A stretch of DNA of 64,000 nt from Blastocystis hominis (taxonomy: Eukaryota; Sar; Bigyra; Opalinata; Blastocystidae). How positions within the stretch are numbered: position 1 is the stretch's first letter; each line of letters begins with the position of its first letter. Both the position numbers and the translations under genes were made by a program. The stretch covers positions 124,001-188,000 of the forward strand of contig NW_013171824.1 of NCBI RefSeq assembly GCF_000151665.1, given 5' to 3'. The notes beneath the pieces were generated by a model. The model was given only the letters and a program-made list of their open reading frames with translations. It did no database searches and was not told the DNA's origin. Shown here piece after piece: positions 25,131 through 34,509 of this stretch.

Positions 25131-26268
25131 GGTATTAACACCTCGTGTGGGGATGTCCCCGCATCGATTAATATCACTTGATCGGTTGGGACATTTTGCA
25201 ACACGAAGTCCGTATACAACCACACAGACGAGATGGAACATTGATCGAATGAGAGAGGATTGTCCAGCTTCACTTCCTTCTTGGTGGTATTACCGAACAC
25301 TTCGATCATACTGAACTGGTTTGCAGAGACAATCGATGAAGGCACTTGATCATACACGTCATCAATCGTCAACTGGAGTTCGAATTCGCCGTTCAATCGC
25401 ATGATATTACCATCCATATCGCGGAACAGCAACATCAATCGATCGAATCGGGTTATCATCGGAATTTAGATGTCTTCCACGGTGCAGAGGTAATGAACCT
25501 CGGGATCGTCAAGGATCATTGTGGTGAGCAGGTTGTTGTTCTGGTTGGCAATCTTCAGATCGGAGGAACGCACGAGGGACGAGTACACTTGGATCACTTG
25601 GCGATTTCGAGTGATATCAATCACATTCGTTTCATAGAACGAAACAGGTGGAATGACCATTTGCCCTTCCAAACCGAGGATTTCTCGAATGTCCGGAGCA
25701 TTGGTGAAATCGATGGTGTGTGGATACTGGATATAAATACACCCATAACTCGAAGCCTTCGTAGATATCGAGAACGTAGTATCAGTCATGGTGTTGAGGA
25801 TGGCAATGGTTTGACCGATCGTGTAGTATCTAGGAGGAATCGTTAGCTCCTCGTCATTGGAGTTCATGACCACATTCGTAGAATCCACATTGTTGAACAT
25901 GACTTAATTGGGTGTGAACAGGATAGTCATGGAAGTGATGTAGGGATTCCGATACTTGTACGGGCTTATCTATTCGAACAGGTTGTTGGTGGGTGAGCCT
26001 TGGATAATTATGGCGTAGTGCATGGCTTGCCTCTCTTTACTATAAACAGCGGAGGTAAACAAAATAAGCTAAAGTTAAATTTGCACACCTTATTTCTTAT
26101 GAAAGACCAAAACTACAAGTTGTCCAGGGCGAGTAACGGCGAGCGATGGAAGATGGTGTCTGAGGGGCGACTTCGAGCGGCCAGCTAGCAGTTGACAGGG
26201 TCTGAAAACAACTTTCGTCGAAAATGTCCAAAACCCATTTTCGCGCAAAACGCGTCAATACATAGCTA
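24838..26268. mobile_element. Decayed Polinton right end (remnant P2)
   Basis: Matches the right part of the intact element in the same orientation: the C-terminal part of the 168-residue gene (44559-45065), a deletion joint near 25125 (about 44850 to 47765 in the intact element), the N-terminal part of the fibre-like gene, then a diverged right terminal region. That region keeps CTTATTTCTTATGAAAG and GTCTGAGGGGCGACTT from the intact TIR and ends near ATTTTCGCGCAAAACGCG. The end lies about 115 bp from the 3' end of 5S copy 2. Confidence 0.82.
25131..26023 (-). pseudogene. P2 fragment of the large fibre-like gene
   Basis: Corresponds to about the first 320 residues of the intact fibre-like protein, from the ATG at 26023 to the LNAGAT-like region. 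It is broken by in-frame stops (for example at the AACTTAATTGG site near 25905 and near 25465) and truncated by the deletion joint. Its long open stretches show it decayed recently. Confidence 0.82.
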
Positions 26269-26383
26269 TTGTTAAATAATAATAACAGTAATAATGGATG
26301 AATAAATGTGTAGAATGGAGTGGAGAGGAGAGAATAAAATGTTAAATGGAAAAGAAGAAAATAGAATGGAATAGAATAGTAAA

Positions 26384-26500
26384 AGAACAGCATCGAGACT
26401 TCTCAGCGAGTCACCCACACTGGTACTAACTCGACTCGTGATGACTTAGCTTCCTAGATCGGACGGGTTAGGGCGCTTTCCATCAGATATGGCCGTTCTC
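26384..26500 (-). rRNA. 5S ribosomal RNA, copy 2
   Basis: Identical over all 117 nt to copy 1 at 5361-5477 and in the same orientation. It sits between two Polintons: P2 ends about 115 bp beyond its 3' end, and the intact element starts 115 bp beyond its 5' end. An AAAA run at 26381-26384 (T-run on the minus strand) marks a likely Pol III stop. Confidence 0.92.
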
Positions 26501-26518
26501 GTTTTACTGTTCATCACT

Positions 26519-26576
26519 AACCTATTTAAATATCACATTCTTATCATCATTCACTCACACTCCATTTCAATATGAC
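26519..26576 (-). promoter_or_regulatory. Conserved upstream region of 5S copy 2 with TATA-like box
   Basis: Shares ACCTATTTAAATATCACATT and the following ATTCACTCACACTCCATT with the region upstream of 5S copy 1, at the same distance from the gene. The Polinton target site (26609) lies just outside this block, so the insertion leaves the 5S promoter intact. Confidence 0.6.
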
Positions 26577-26608
26577 TCATTTCATTTCATATTGAGATTG
26601 ATTTTTCC

Positions 26609-26614
26609 ACATTA
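26609..26614. repeat. Target site duplication, left copy (ACATTA)
   Basis: Six bases immediately before the left terminal repeat, identical to 49207-49212. Confidence 0.95.
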
Positions 26615-27072
26615 AGTAGTAGGGAAATGGCGCATAAAGCGCGAAAATTTTTTCGGACCTTTTTCTGCCATTTTTATTCCTGACTGCCATTTTATTCCTG
26701 GCTGCCTTTTTGACCATTGTCTGCTTGCCCACCTCGAGTACCACGGCGCATAAAGCGCGAAAATTTTTTCGGCCCTTTTTCGGCCAAAGTTGCCCTTCAG
26801 ACCCCGTCAACTGCTTTCTCATCGTCCAAAGTCACCCCTCAGACCCCATCTACCATTGCTCATCATGACTCACTTTGGTCAACCTCACTTTTTTGGCTTT
26901 CATAAGAAAAAGGGGCGATAAAGTCGCCCCGGGAGGATTCTTCGATTCCTCCCCAAATAAGGTCACCAAAATCAACCTTAGCCTACTTGCCCACCTCAGA
27001 GACCATGGCGCATAAAGCGCGAAAACCTTTTCGGCCATTTTCTGCCAATGTGGTAATTGTCTGCCCTTTATA
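26615..27072 (+). repeat. Left terminal inverted repeat of the Polinton
   Basis: Matches the reverse complement of 48686-49206 from AGTAGTAGGG to CTGCCCTTTATA, with scattered differences. It holds three copies of the subterminal motif GGCGCATAAAGCGCG (26629, 26745, 27007). It also contains a hairpin pair (26913-26954) absent from the right repeat. Confidence 0.93.
26913..26954. repeat. Paired hairpins H1 (inside left TIR)
   Basis: Stem-loop 26913-26931 (GGGGCGA, TCGCCCC) followed at once by 26932-26954 (GGGAGGA, TCCTCCC). The right TIR lacks it, so it arrived after, or escaped, repeat homogenisation. Confidence 0.88.
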
Positions 27073-27111
27073 CACTGTTTGATAAAGAAAACAAAGTAAA
27101 AAACTTCTCCT

Positions 27112-30100
27112 TTACATGTCCTTCAATCGGTAATGTCCAAACGCCAGTGTGTGCACGTTGTCGTCCAAGATCCATCGCTTGTTATCTGTGCAAGTCATAA
27201 GGGTCTTGGTCTGCTCCTTCGTGCTGATATCGAAGGCCTGGTTGTTGATGCGTTTGAAGCTGCCTTCGATCACTGCATCTTCCTTCTTCTCTGCCTCGAG
27301 GACACGCTTGTATAAATCGATGTTCTTCACGCTCATTCTCTCACCATCGATCACCACGTTGCGAGGAACTCCCTTTGCTGCGTTGTGTATTACATGCTTC
27401 TCATCAACCAAGCAGTACATCTTCGGTCTAAGTCCCACGAACTCCGTGATGCGATGTCCGTTGTGCTCGTCCTTGAAGATGGGACCAGGCAACTTCTTGT
27501 TGAAGTTGAGGAACGAGTCCAATGAAGGGAACTTGCTCTTGTCCACTTCATGCTCATAATACTTCACGAGTTCACCATAGAAGTAGCTCGTGTTATCCAG
27601 TTCCGAGAAATCGAACGATTTGTACATGTCACACATCTTGTGAACGATGTTAGCGCGATCGTGCAGTTGCACGATGAGCGAGTCCGTGTCCTGCCCCAAC
27701 AGCTCCACGTTGTCGAATGTCGTCTTGAGCACATTGTAGTAGAAATCGTAGATGATGTGCTTGGACATATCGAGAATGGCGAACCCGATGAAGAATGGCT
27801 TCTCCACCCTGCGCACCGGTGTGTTCAGCTTGATGCCAATCAAATTCTCGGAATACATGGTAGTCCCGGCGATCATGTCGTACCCATGCTTCTGAATGAT
27901 GGCTTCACGTTCATTCCATGTGTTAGCGAACTTCACTTTCATCCGTTTCAACCCAGTCTCAACGAATTTGCCATAGGTTGAGTTTGCTAACAGCTTATAC
28001 AGGTTCTTCTCCACAGTGGTCTTGGACTTGGCTCGTTTCTCACTCAGCATGTTCACGTACTCGAAGATAAATGGTGCCTGCTTGAATCGAATGAGGTGGT
28101 GAATGTGTGTGACACGATATCCCTGTTGAATGCCCAGTTGCAACAGTGAGTAATGTACGAGATACTTGCGACGAGGTACAAGATCACAGATGAGCTTCGG
28201 TGTATTCACCTCTTTCACTTTGTCCACAATGTCGTTCTTCTCTGCGTACTTCTTGATTCCATCAGAGTACATACCCGCCTTCTGTACGGGGAAGAATGGC
28301 AGGTCATTGAACTTGTCGTGCAGCTCCACTGGCGCCTCGATATCACACTCGACGAAGAATCCATACTTGCCGAATGTCTTAAGTGATTGCACCCACCCAT
28401 TCGGGTCACGATTGATCCTCTCCATCACTTCTCGTCGCTCAGGTACACCCACCAACTCATAAGGCATCATTCGATGCATGGCTCCACCGTACAGGTTGTT
28501 GGCGTCCAGGTAGTAGATGCCTTGGGACGACGTTGCTTGCTCCTTGTTGTCAATGTCAACCTTGGCATGTCGTTTCACGATCTGTGTGATGCCTCCTCGC
28601 AAGTTCTTCAACAATCGCATGAAGTCATCGATATCATTTGTCTCCATCAATCGAATGCCCTTGCTCTCATAGAATTCACCCATGCGATTCAAGAACACTT
28701 TCACCAGTTGTTTCTCGGCGAGTCCCTCGTTGGCGTTGATGCGCATGATGTACTGAGCCCATTTCCTTGCGAGGGTCATGAGGCTATTCTCACTATGATC
28801 GCCCTCCATTGTCACCTTCAAGAAGAGCGAATATGCCATTTGCGGTGCTGTGATGTAATGCATGGGATCAACACCGAATGCCTTCAGTGTGGTGTTTCGG
28901 AAGTGTTCGAAAGCATCAGCCATGAGAGTCACATCGAGTACATTGTACAATTCGTAGTATTCACCCCATGTCTTGATATCGAAGGTCTTCCACAGCTTCA
29001 CCATGTGATCATATTCGTCTTGTGGCATCATCTCTCCCTTCATATCATCAATGCATTGCTCGCGAGAAGGAATGACGGTATTGTTCAATGACTCGTACGA
29101 CTTGATGAGACTGTAGAACATGGGTTCTTTCCGTGTCAACAGATCGATGTATTCATCATCCCATTGCTTGCCTCGAGACTCACAGTACTTGCGTAGTTGT
29201 TGTTTGGTGTGCACATAGAGGTCCAAGTTGCCTCCAAGTGTCTGTGCAACGATGGAACGCAGTGGACTGCTGATGAGCTTCAACGAGTCCTTGAATTGAA
29301 TGCCATTGTACTCGATCTGCATCTCCTTGTCTTCAGTGGTTGGAATGACTTCGAGATTCCCGCCAGGCATCGTCGCGATGAGCTTCATGATGAATGTGAA
29401 GTCGTAGTGCGATCCATTGTGGAAGTAAACTGGCAGACGATAGTTCTTCTTGTTGAATGAGAGTTGTAGGTTACACTTGGTGCAACAGGTGCAGATGTAC
29501 TGTCCGGCTTCGAAGTGGCGTACTTCTCCCTTTCCTGTAGTGTATTCACCTGCCACATGTGCGTGATGTCGTACCTTGTCGTCCTCCAGTTTCTTGCGAC
29601 AGAAGGGACACACGGTTGTTGCACGAAAGTCCTTCTCGATGCTCGGAGAGTTCTCGAGGGGTAATTCATCGAATAGATATGTTTTCACACTCCCTTGCAA
29701 TTGCACGAGATACTCCATGAAAGGACGAAGGTCTACTTCGCTCTCGTGTGGTGCATGGAAGACTCTCAGTTGAGTCTGGATGGCAGGGATACGAGACACG
29801 GCTAGACAGGATAACATGATTGGCTTGTGTCTGTTCTTGTCGTCAATTGCTGACTCGAAGTCAGCGTACACGACGACCGGTGCCGGCATTTCGTATCGCT
29901 GGTTGGTGAATCGCAACCGAGTCTCCTCGTTCGACAACTCGTACTCCTCACTCTCATTGACGAGTTCTCGATGTGCTTGTACTTCGTGAGCATGAACGGC
30001 TTTGTGAGATCCGAAGAAGTCGTCACAGAACCTGCACTTCACGTTTCTTGCTGTATGTCTATTCTTCACATCACTCTGACGAAAGATACGATGTTTGAAA

Positions 30101-31578
30101 TCGCTCAAGTCCTTGATGTACAAGAAATGCTTGGGAATTTCTTCCCCCTCCCGTGTATCATTCACGATGCAAAGCGACACACATGGGGCAACTTCGTTGC
30201 CCCGGGAGCAACTTCGTTGCTCCCCACATCCACTCTTCCTTTTCGGCTTGTACACTTGATAACACGTGAATAGATCGTATTTATCCTCGGAATTGTCATC
30301 GTATCCAGGCAAGAGTGTGACCTCGAATACGTTGAGAGAGACTTTCAACAGTTCTTCCAATCTCGCAAAATTCTCTTCACTCGCGTTGAAGGGTGCATTG
30401 TCGCGAATGTTCATCGCCTCCTCCACCTCGTGAATGGTCACTCCGAATACCTTGTTCTTGTCGGGTTGCTTCCACCACTTGTTGTACACACTCGCATCGC
30501 CCATCTTGCGATTTGCAATAATCTTGTGTCCGCCTTCACTTGCCAGAATGAGACACCGTTGCAGACATCGGTTGTCATTGATATTCGGGTTGACCGCCGT
30601 CTGTCCAATGATAAAAGGTGTGTGGTGCTTGTAGCCCACGAATGTACGTAGTGGGAACATCTCGACATGGAAGCCGATCCACCCATGGTACCCGAACCCA
30701 CTTCCCTCTGTCTCCTGTTCCTCTACACCATTTCGGTACCACTTCAGGTAGTCCTTGATCCACTCATCGATACGATCTCGGCGAACGATGCGGAGGTGTC
30801 CCAATCGATCATCGGTGAGGTTGAGAATCTTGGGATCTCCGTCATGTGTCAACATGAGGTTGTATGCCATGATGGTGACGAAACACTGGTTGTACTCGCG
30901 CATACCAGTCATGATAAACTTCTTCACGATCTCATTGAACTCCTCGCTTTCATCGAATACGAGGTTGATCGGTTCCACTTCCTCATCGCCCTTTTCACCC
31001 GGTAGTCGAACCCACAGTCTCTTGTCATCATCGTTATTGAGGCGGAAGTCCTTCTTGGTGCGCTTCTCATTCATCCATTCCTTGTACATATCTCCTTCCA
31101 CAGTGTGATAGTACGTGAGTGCATACCCGAGTGACGAGTTGATCACGTCCGACAAGCGTCCTTCGGCCACTTTGCGATCGAACCGAGCGAATGCCTTATT
31201 GCGACGTGCTTCACGTCTCTTCTCCACCGTGTTCATGAACTCAGGCAACGGACGACCTCGCTTGTCACCGAATTCATGTCCATTCCATTCATACTCAAGA
31301 AATCGCTCGTTCCATGTCTTGCTTCCAACAATCAGATACTTATGCTCTCCTTTGGGATCACTGACGCGCCTATGTGTCACTCGTCTGTTAGGTGTTACTT
31401 TTTTCAGCCCGAATACCTTGTTCGACAGATACGCTCGTGAATCAGGAATGGTCTGATCGGTGAACTTCCCATCGATCATATAGTACTTGGCTGCTAATCG
31501 TTTCCAGATTTGTCTCCCAACCTTAATCTTTCGTCCAGTCTCAGGGTTAATAGTATATTCGTCGCGAAAAGAATCCAT
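27112..31578 (-). CDS. Protein-primed family B DNA polymerase (pDNAP)
   Basis: 1488 residues, the polymerase that copies Polintons from protein-primed ends. Exonuclease motifs: YADFES (about 571-576), FHNGSHYDF (719-727), YNVLDVTL (878-885). Polymerase motifs: LDANNLYG (1024-1031), KNLYKLLANSTYGK (1191-1204), QDTDS (1296-1300) and a KMY motif (1386-1388). Zinc-like clusters lie at 515-536 (C2H2) and 657-702, the latter with the HHAHVAGEYTTGKG pattern usual in these polymerases. The N-terminus carries NPETGRKIKVG, shared with the neighbouring small gene. A hairpin pair (30185-30224) is inserted in frame around residues 450-466. The start at 31578 is in TATATATAAATGG. All catalytic residues appear present. 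Confidence 0.96.
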   Translation of the reverse strand: MDSFRDEYTINPETGRKIKVGRQIWKRLAAKYYMIDGKFTDQTIPDSRAYLSNKVFGLKKVTPNRRVTHRRVSDPKGEHKYLIVGSKTWNERFLEYEWNGHEFGDKRGRPLPEFMNTVEKRREARRNKAFARFDRKVAEGRLSDVINSSLGYALTYYHTVEGDMYKEWMNEKRTKKDFRLNNDDDKRLWVRLPGEKGDEEVEPINLVFDESEEFNEIVKKFIMTGMREYNQCFVTIMAYNLMLTHDGDPKILNLTDDRLGHLRIVRRDRIDEWIKDYLKWYRNGVEEQETEGSGFGYHGWIGFHVEMFPLRTFVGYKHHTPFIIGQTAVNPNINDNRCLQRCLILASEGGHKIIANRKMGDASVYNKWWKQPDKNKVFGVTIHEVEEAMNIRDNAPFNASEENFARLEELLKVSLNVFEVTLLPGYDDNSEDKYDLFTCYQVYKPKRKSGCGEQRSCSRGNEVAPCVSLCIVNDTREGEEIPKHFLYIKDLSDFKHRIFRQSDVKNRHTARNVKCRFCDDFFGSHKAVHAHEVQAHRELVNESEEYELSNEETRLRFTNQRYEMPAPVVVYADFESAIDDKNRHKPIMLSCLAVSRIPAIQTQLRVFHAPHESEVDLRPFMEYLVQLQGSVKTYLFDELPLENSPSIEKDFRATTVCPFCRKKLEDDKVRHHAHVAGEYTTGKGEVRHFEAGQYICTCCTKCNLQLSFNKKNYRLPVYFHNGSHYDFTFIMKLIATMPGGNLEVIPTTEDKEMQIEYNGIQFKDSLKLISSPLRSIVAQTLGGNLDLYVHTKQQLRKYCESRGKQWDDEYIDLLTRKEPMFYSLIKSYESLNNTVIPSREQCIDDMKGEMMPQDEYDHMVKLWKTFDIKTWGEYYELYNVLDVTLMADAFEHFRNTTLKAFGVDPMHYITAPQMAYSLFLKVTMEGDHSENSLMTLARKWAQYIMRINANEGLAEKQLVKVFLNRMGEFYESKGIRLMETNDIDDFMRLLKNLRGGITQIVKRHAKVDIDNKEQATSSQGIYYLDANNLYGGAMHRMMPYELVGVPERREVMERINRDPNGWVQSLKTFGKYGFFVECDIEAPVELHDKFNDLPFFPVQKAGMYSDGIKKYAEKNDIVDKVKEVNTPKLICDLVPRRKYLVHYSLLQLGIQQGYRVTHIHHLIRFKQAPFIFEYVNMLSEKRAKSKTTVEKNLYKLLANSTYGKFVETGLKRMKVKFANTWNEREAIIQKHGYDMIAGTTMYSENLIGIKLNTPVRRVEKPFFIGFAILDMSKHIIYDFYYNVLKTTFDNVELLGQDTDSLIVQLHDRANIVHKMCDMYKSFDFSELDNTSYFYGELVKYYEHEVDKSKFPSLDSFLNFNKKLPGPIFKDEHNGHRITEFVGLRPKMYCLVDEKHVIHNAAKGVPRNVVIDGERMSVKNIDLYKRVLEAEKKEDAVIEGSFKRINNQAFDISTKEQTKTLMTCTDNKRWILDDNVHTLAFGHYRLKDM
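30185..30224. repeat. Paired hairpins H2 (inside the polymerase gene)
   Basis: GGGGCAAC-TTC-GTTGCCCC at 30185-30203, directly followed by GGGAGCAAC-TTC-GTTGCTCC at 30204-30224. The frame of the polymerase is kept; the peptide coded is Cys/Gly/Ser/Arg-rich, unlike its surroundings. Confidence 0.93.
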
Positions 31579-31656
31579 TTATATATAGGCGACAAATTCT
31601 TTAAGTGACCAAAGTGAAAATGGCGTGACTTGGAAAATAGTTATGGAATTTCCAGC

Positions 31657-32082
31657 CTAGAATGGGAAAATCGCATGGCCATCTTCGTCATATTCGAATT
31701 CATCGATGTCGACATACTCAGACTCGGACGACGAATCGTCTGAATCGTCGTTTGCGAATATCTTGTTGATGTCAGGATCATTATCGTATGCTTTGGCTTC
31801 TTCTTTCGTCATTTTCACCCATTTGCCACCTCGTGGTCTATAGTTGTCATGGAGTAACTCGTAGTATGCTGTGCCACCAATAATCATGGAGCGATTGCTG
31901 GGAGAAAGCATTCTCGACTTGGGAACGTACTTCGTCGTATCTGGTGGTAAAGGTGTATCGTACAAGCGATTCAATTTCTCGTCGTACTTGTATCCACGCT
32001 TGAGAAGGTTCCAGAAGCGAACTCCGTTGATTTGAATTTCTCGGCCAGTATTGGGATTCAAAGTGTGAGTAGGTCTATTCAT
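31657..32082 (-). CDS. Small acidic protein with NPxTGRxI motif
   Basis: 141 residues. The N-terminus has LNPNTGREIQINGVRFWNLL, the same motif as the start of the polymerase. This NPxTGRxI-x-G pattern is known from short adaptor segments in proteins of large DNA viruses. The C-terminus is very acidic and Ser-rich (DDSDDSSSESE). It lies 78 bp upstream of the polymerase on the same strand, after an AT-rich leader of repeated TTTATATA and a TAAATGA start context. Possibly a partner of the polymerase or terminal protein; that is inference. Confidence 0.75.
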   Translation of the reverse strand: MNRPTHTLNPNTGREIQINGVRFWNLLKRGYKYDEKLNRLYDTPLPPDTTKYVPKSRMLSPSNRSMIIGGTAYYELLHDNYRPRGGKWVKMTKEEAKAYDNDPDINKIFANDDSDDSSSESEYVDIDEFEYDEDGHAIFPF

Positions 32083-32134
32083 TTATATATTTATATATTT
32101 ATATTTTCTCTTTTAACCCTAGATGCTTCCCTAA

Positions 32135-32692
32135 ATGAAGTACAAGAAAACAGAAAACAACACATGGTCTTCCCTGGTACGCACTTGTGAGGACGAGAAT
32201 ATCGAACTCGCCGACATCATCATTCACACCAAGTATCCGATCAATTCCGAGCGTCTATTCGGCTTCAGTGTTTGCACTCCGCAAGCAAATGTGAACTGTG
32301 GTTTGATCTTGCACGACTATGATTGCATCGAGATGACATTGGATGAAACTCGTCCACCTTTGTTTACCGAGGATGAATGGGAGTATCTATTGCCTCAATT
32401 GAAATCCAACGGTTTGCTCGGTGTGCCTCTGAACGTGTTTTGGAGAGGCGATGTAGGGAGCAACGAAGTTGCTCCCGGGGCACGTAGTGCCCCCAATTCA
32501 CTACCCACTCACATAATCGGTGTAACGACCGAGAATCGTGCTGTTTACTTCTTCTCCAACTACTATGTTCGCGTGGTGTACAAAGTGGTGGATGATGAAG
32601 TGCCTCCCGAGTTGTCCGATCTGTTCATCGATGATGGCGCGTGTCTGAAGGGTGTGTACGTTCGTGCATATCAACGAAATCATCCAAAGTAA
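32135..32692 (+). CDS. Polinton protein of unknown function (185 residues)
   Basis: Starts in CTAAATGAAG and is divergent from the acidic gene. It has no motif I recognise; the profile is mixed alpha/beta, ending in basic RNHPK. Residues about 107-121 (GDVGSNEVAPGARSAPN) are coded by a hairpin pair (32456-32494) inserted in frame. The next gene starts 8 bp after its stop. P1 lost all but the last bases of this gene. Confidence 0.75.
   Translation: MKYKKTENNTWSSLVRTCEDENIELADIIIHTKYPINSERLFGFSVCTPQANVNCGLILHDYDCIEMTLDETRPPLFTEDEWEYLLPQLKSNGLLGVPLNVFWRGDVGSNEVAPGARSAPNSLPTHIIGVTTENRAVYFFSNYYVRVVYKVVDDEVPPELSDLFIDDGACLKGVYVRAYQRNHPK
32456..32494. repeat. Paired hairpins H3 (inside the 185-residue gene)
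   Basis: GGGAGCAAC-GAA-GTTGCTCCC at 32456-32476, followed by GGGGCAC-GTA-GTGCCCC from 32477. In frame. Confidence 0.93.
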
Positions 32693-32699
32693 AAAGTAA

Positions 32700-33333
32700 A
32701 TGTCGTACATTTTCAGCAGCAATGGAAACAACTACACGTTCAAGAAGCTCGACAACATGCTCATCAACATGCCAGAGAAGGACGGTCATCATGTGCTAAT
32801 TCGAGAGACAGTGGATGGTGTTCCTCAGTACTCGTGGGGGAGTGCGGCTTGTATCGTGAAAGCGAACGAAGCATTTGTCTTCGAGTACACACCAGAAACT
32901 ACCGAATCATTCAATAGCGAATGGGGTGGTGATGGTATGCCGCCTATGCCGTCCGGATCATACCTGATGAACCACGACTGTCATAACGTACCTTCCTGAA
33001 GACATGTTCAACGATTGCACGTCAATTGAATCGGTGGTTGAAAAGGGTTATCGAGTGCTAGTCACGTTTGACAACACGCCTATCCTAGACAGACCGTACA
33101 TCGATACATTGAATAGTCTTGTGTCTCATACTGGTTATGCTGTTGTGAATATTGGGGGAAACGAGGGGGCACGTAGTGCCCCCGGGGGAAGCGTTGCTTC
33201 CCCCTACAACTCTCCTGTCCTTCGTACGTATTCGAATCTTCCTCTCATGCTTCTAGGTGGTGTGAAGAGCATCACGATCGTTTTCGAACATTTAGGCGAC
33301 GTTGTTGCTTCTTCTTCTTCTGGCTCCTCGTAA
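32700..33333 (+). pseudogene. Small Polinton gene split by a frameshift near 32990
   Basis: Two adjacent frames, 32700-32999 and 33004-33333, correspond to one uninterrupted frame in remnant P1 (7071-7526). The N-terminal frame ends in a TGA just before the second begins, one base out of register, so the gene is broken here or one base is miscalled. A hairpin pair (33165-33204) is inserted in the second part and codes Gly/Ala/Ser/Pro-rich sequence. The 3' end overlaps the convergent integrase by about 60 bp. Function unknown; start context is GTAAATGTC. Confidence 0.7.
33165..33204. repeat. Paired hairpins H4 (inside the frameshifted gene)
   Basis: GGGGGCAC-GTA-GTGCCCCC at 33165-33183, then GGGGGAAGC-GTT-GCTTCCCCC at 33184-33204. 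Absent from the P1 copy of this gene. Confidence 0.93.
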
Positions 33334-34267
33334 TGGGTCGATGTGACCTTGCTGCATCTCTCAATGCATTGGGTTCCTTTCGACTCTTGGATCGCGTGAC
33401 TGGTGGTGCTGGCTGTGGTTTGCATTTGCTTGCCAGGAGTTCCCAATGATAGCACTTCTGCTTGCTACCGCTTTCCATATTCTTCACTTCGTACATCAAT
33501 GGCATGAATCGATCGTCAATGTCAACAACTTGATACAAGTCCTGAGACCATTTGCTCGTCAATGATCGCTTTTCCAGAACACGAGGTCTTCGTGTCACTC
33601 GAACATAATCACCCACATCGAATTGAGGCGTCGTGTCCTTCGCTGTCATGTTGGATGGTTCTGTCTTCTCCGTGTACAAGATATCGTTGTTCCAAATGTC
33701 AGTGGGTGTATATCCGGTGTCTCTGTTCTTCCTTGCATTGTGTCTACGAACCGCACCATCGATCAAATCGAACCATACACCTTTCGATTGATTGAATGGA
33801 ACCATGATGTCTTCCTTGATATCTCGAATTGCTCGTTCGGCTAGTACTGCCTTATTCGCTGAATCCATGTGATACATGGTGATGTCGTACTTGTCCAAGA
33901 TGTTGGTACGAAAGATCGCATTGGTGAACTCGGTGCCTCGATCAGAGCAAATATGCTTTGGTACACCGTATGTTTGAATGATATCCTTCATCGCATGCGT
34001 GACTTCTGTGGCACTCTTGCTTTTCAGTCGCCGAGCCATCAGGTATTTCGAATATCCATCAATGCATACAAGGACATACTTGTATCCACGATTCTTATGG
34101 AATCCGGTGGACTTCTGGCTGCCCAACACTTCCTGAATCCATTTGTCTTGTTTGGAAGAGAAATCGATGAGATCGATGAAGTATATGTTTCTCTTGAAGC
34201 CACTGATGATCACTCGAGTTGCACCTTTTCGCTTGGCTGGTTTCCGTAGTTCCTTGATCTCGTTCAT
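33272..34267 (-). CDS. Retrovirus-like integrase (RVE family, D,D-35-E)
   Basis: 331 residues. The catalytic triad is Asp32 (FIDLIDF), Asp109 (ICSDRGTEF) and Glu144 (LAERAIR), with the 35-residue spacing of the family. After the core come GDYVRVTRRPR and KWSQDLYQVVDID, the SH3/chromo-like C-terminal module seen in Polinton and chromovirus integrases, then a Lys/Arg-rich tail. I see no N-terminal HHCC zinc finger, so it starts close to the core, or the finger lies elsewhere. The start at 34267 faces the next gene's start with only two bases between. The enzyme inserts the element and would produce the 6-bp duplication seen. Confidence 0.93.
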   Translation of the reverse strand: MNEIKELRKPAKRKGATRVIISGFKRNIYFIDLIDFSSKQDKWIQEVLGSQKSTGFHKNRGYKYVLVCIDGYSKYLMARRLKSKSATEVTHAMKDIIQTYGVPKHICSDRGTEFTNAIFRTNILDKYDITMYHMDSANKAVLAERAIRDIKEDIMVPFNQSKGVWFDLIDGAVRRHNARKNRDTGYTPTDIWNNDILYTEKTEPSNMTAKDTTPQFDVGDYVRVTRRPRVLEKRSLTSKWSQDLYQVVDIDDRFMPLMYEVKNMESGSKQKCYHWELLASKCKPQPAPPVTRSKSRKEPNALRDAARSHRPITRSQKKKKQQRRLNVRKRS

Positions 34268-34269
34268 AA

Positions 34270-34461
34270 ATGAACCGCTTTATTCAATGGCTGAAAAGTG
34301 CATGGAAATGGATGAGTGGAAGGAAGAACCACAAACTGGTGGTTGATTCGAAATGCAAGGACAGATGTCACTGCCTGTGCGTGTACAACGAGAAGAACGA
34401 GAGTAGTGATGATAGTGGAAGTGACATATCGATCAGTCCGACAGAGATTAAAGTGAAATGA
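34270..34461 (+). CDS. Small basic Cys-containing protein (63 residues)
   Basis: MNRFIQWLKSAWKWM then a basic stretch, CKDRCHCLC, and an acidic Ser-rich tail. The N-terminal part is preserved in remnant P1 (about 8613-8690), which supports a real gene. The start context CATAAATGAAC overlaps the divergent integrase start. The Cys cluster could bind metal; function unknown. Confidence 0.65.
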   Translation: MNRFIQWLKSAWKWMSGRKNHKLVVDSKCKDRCHCLCVYNEKNESSDDSGSDISISPTEIKVK

Positions 34462-34509
34462 GGGATGCCTAAATAGATTTAAATAATGTAAACATAAATA
34501 GAAATACAA

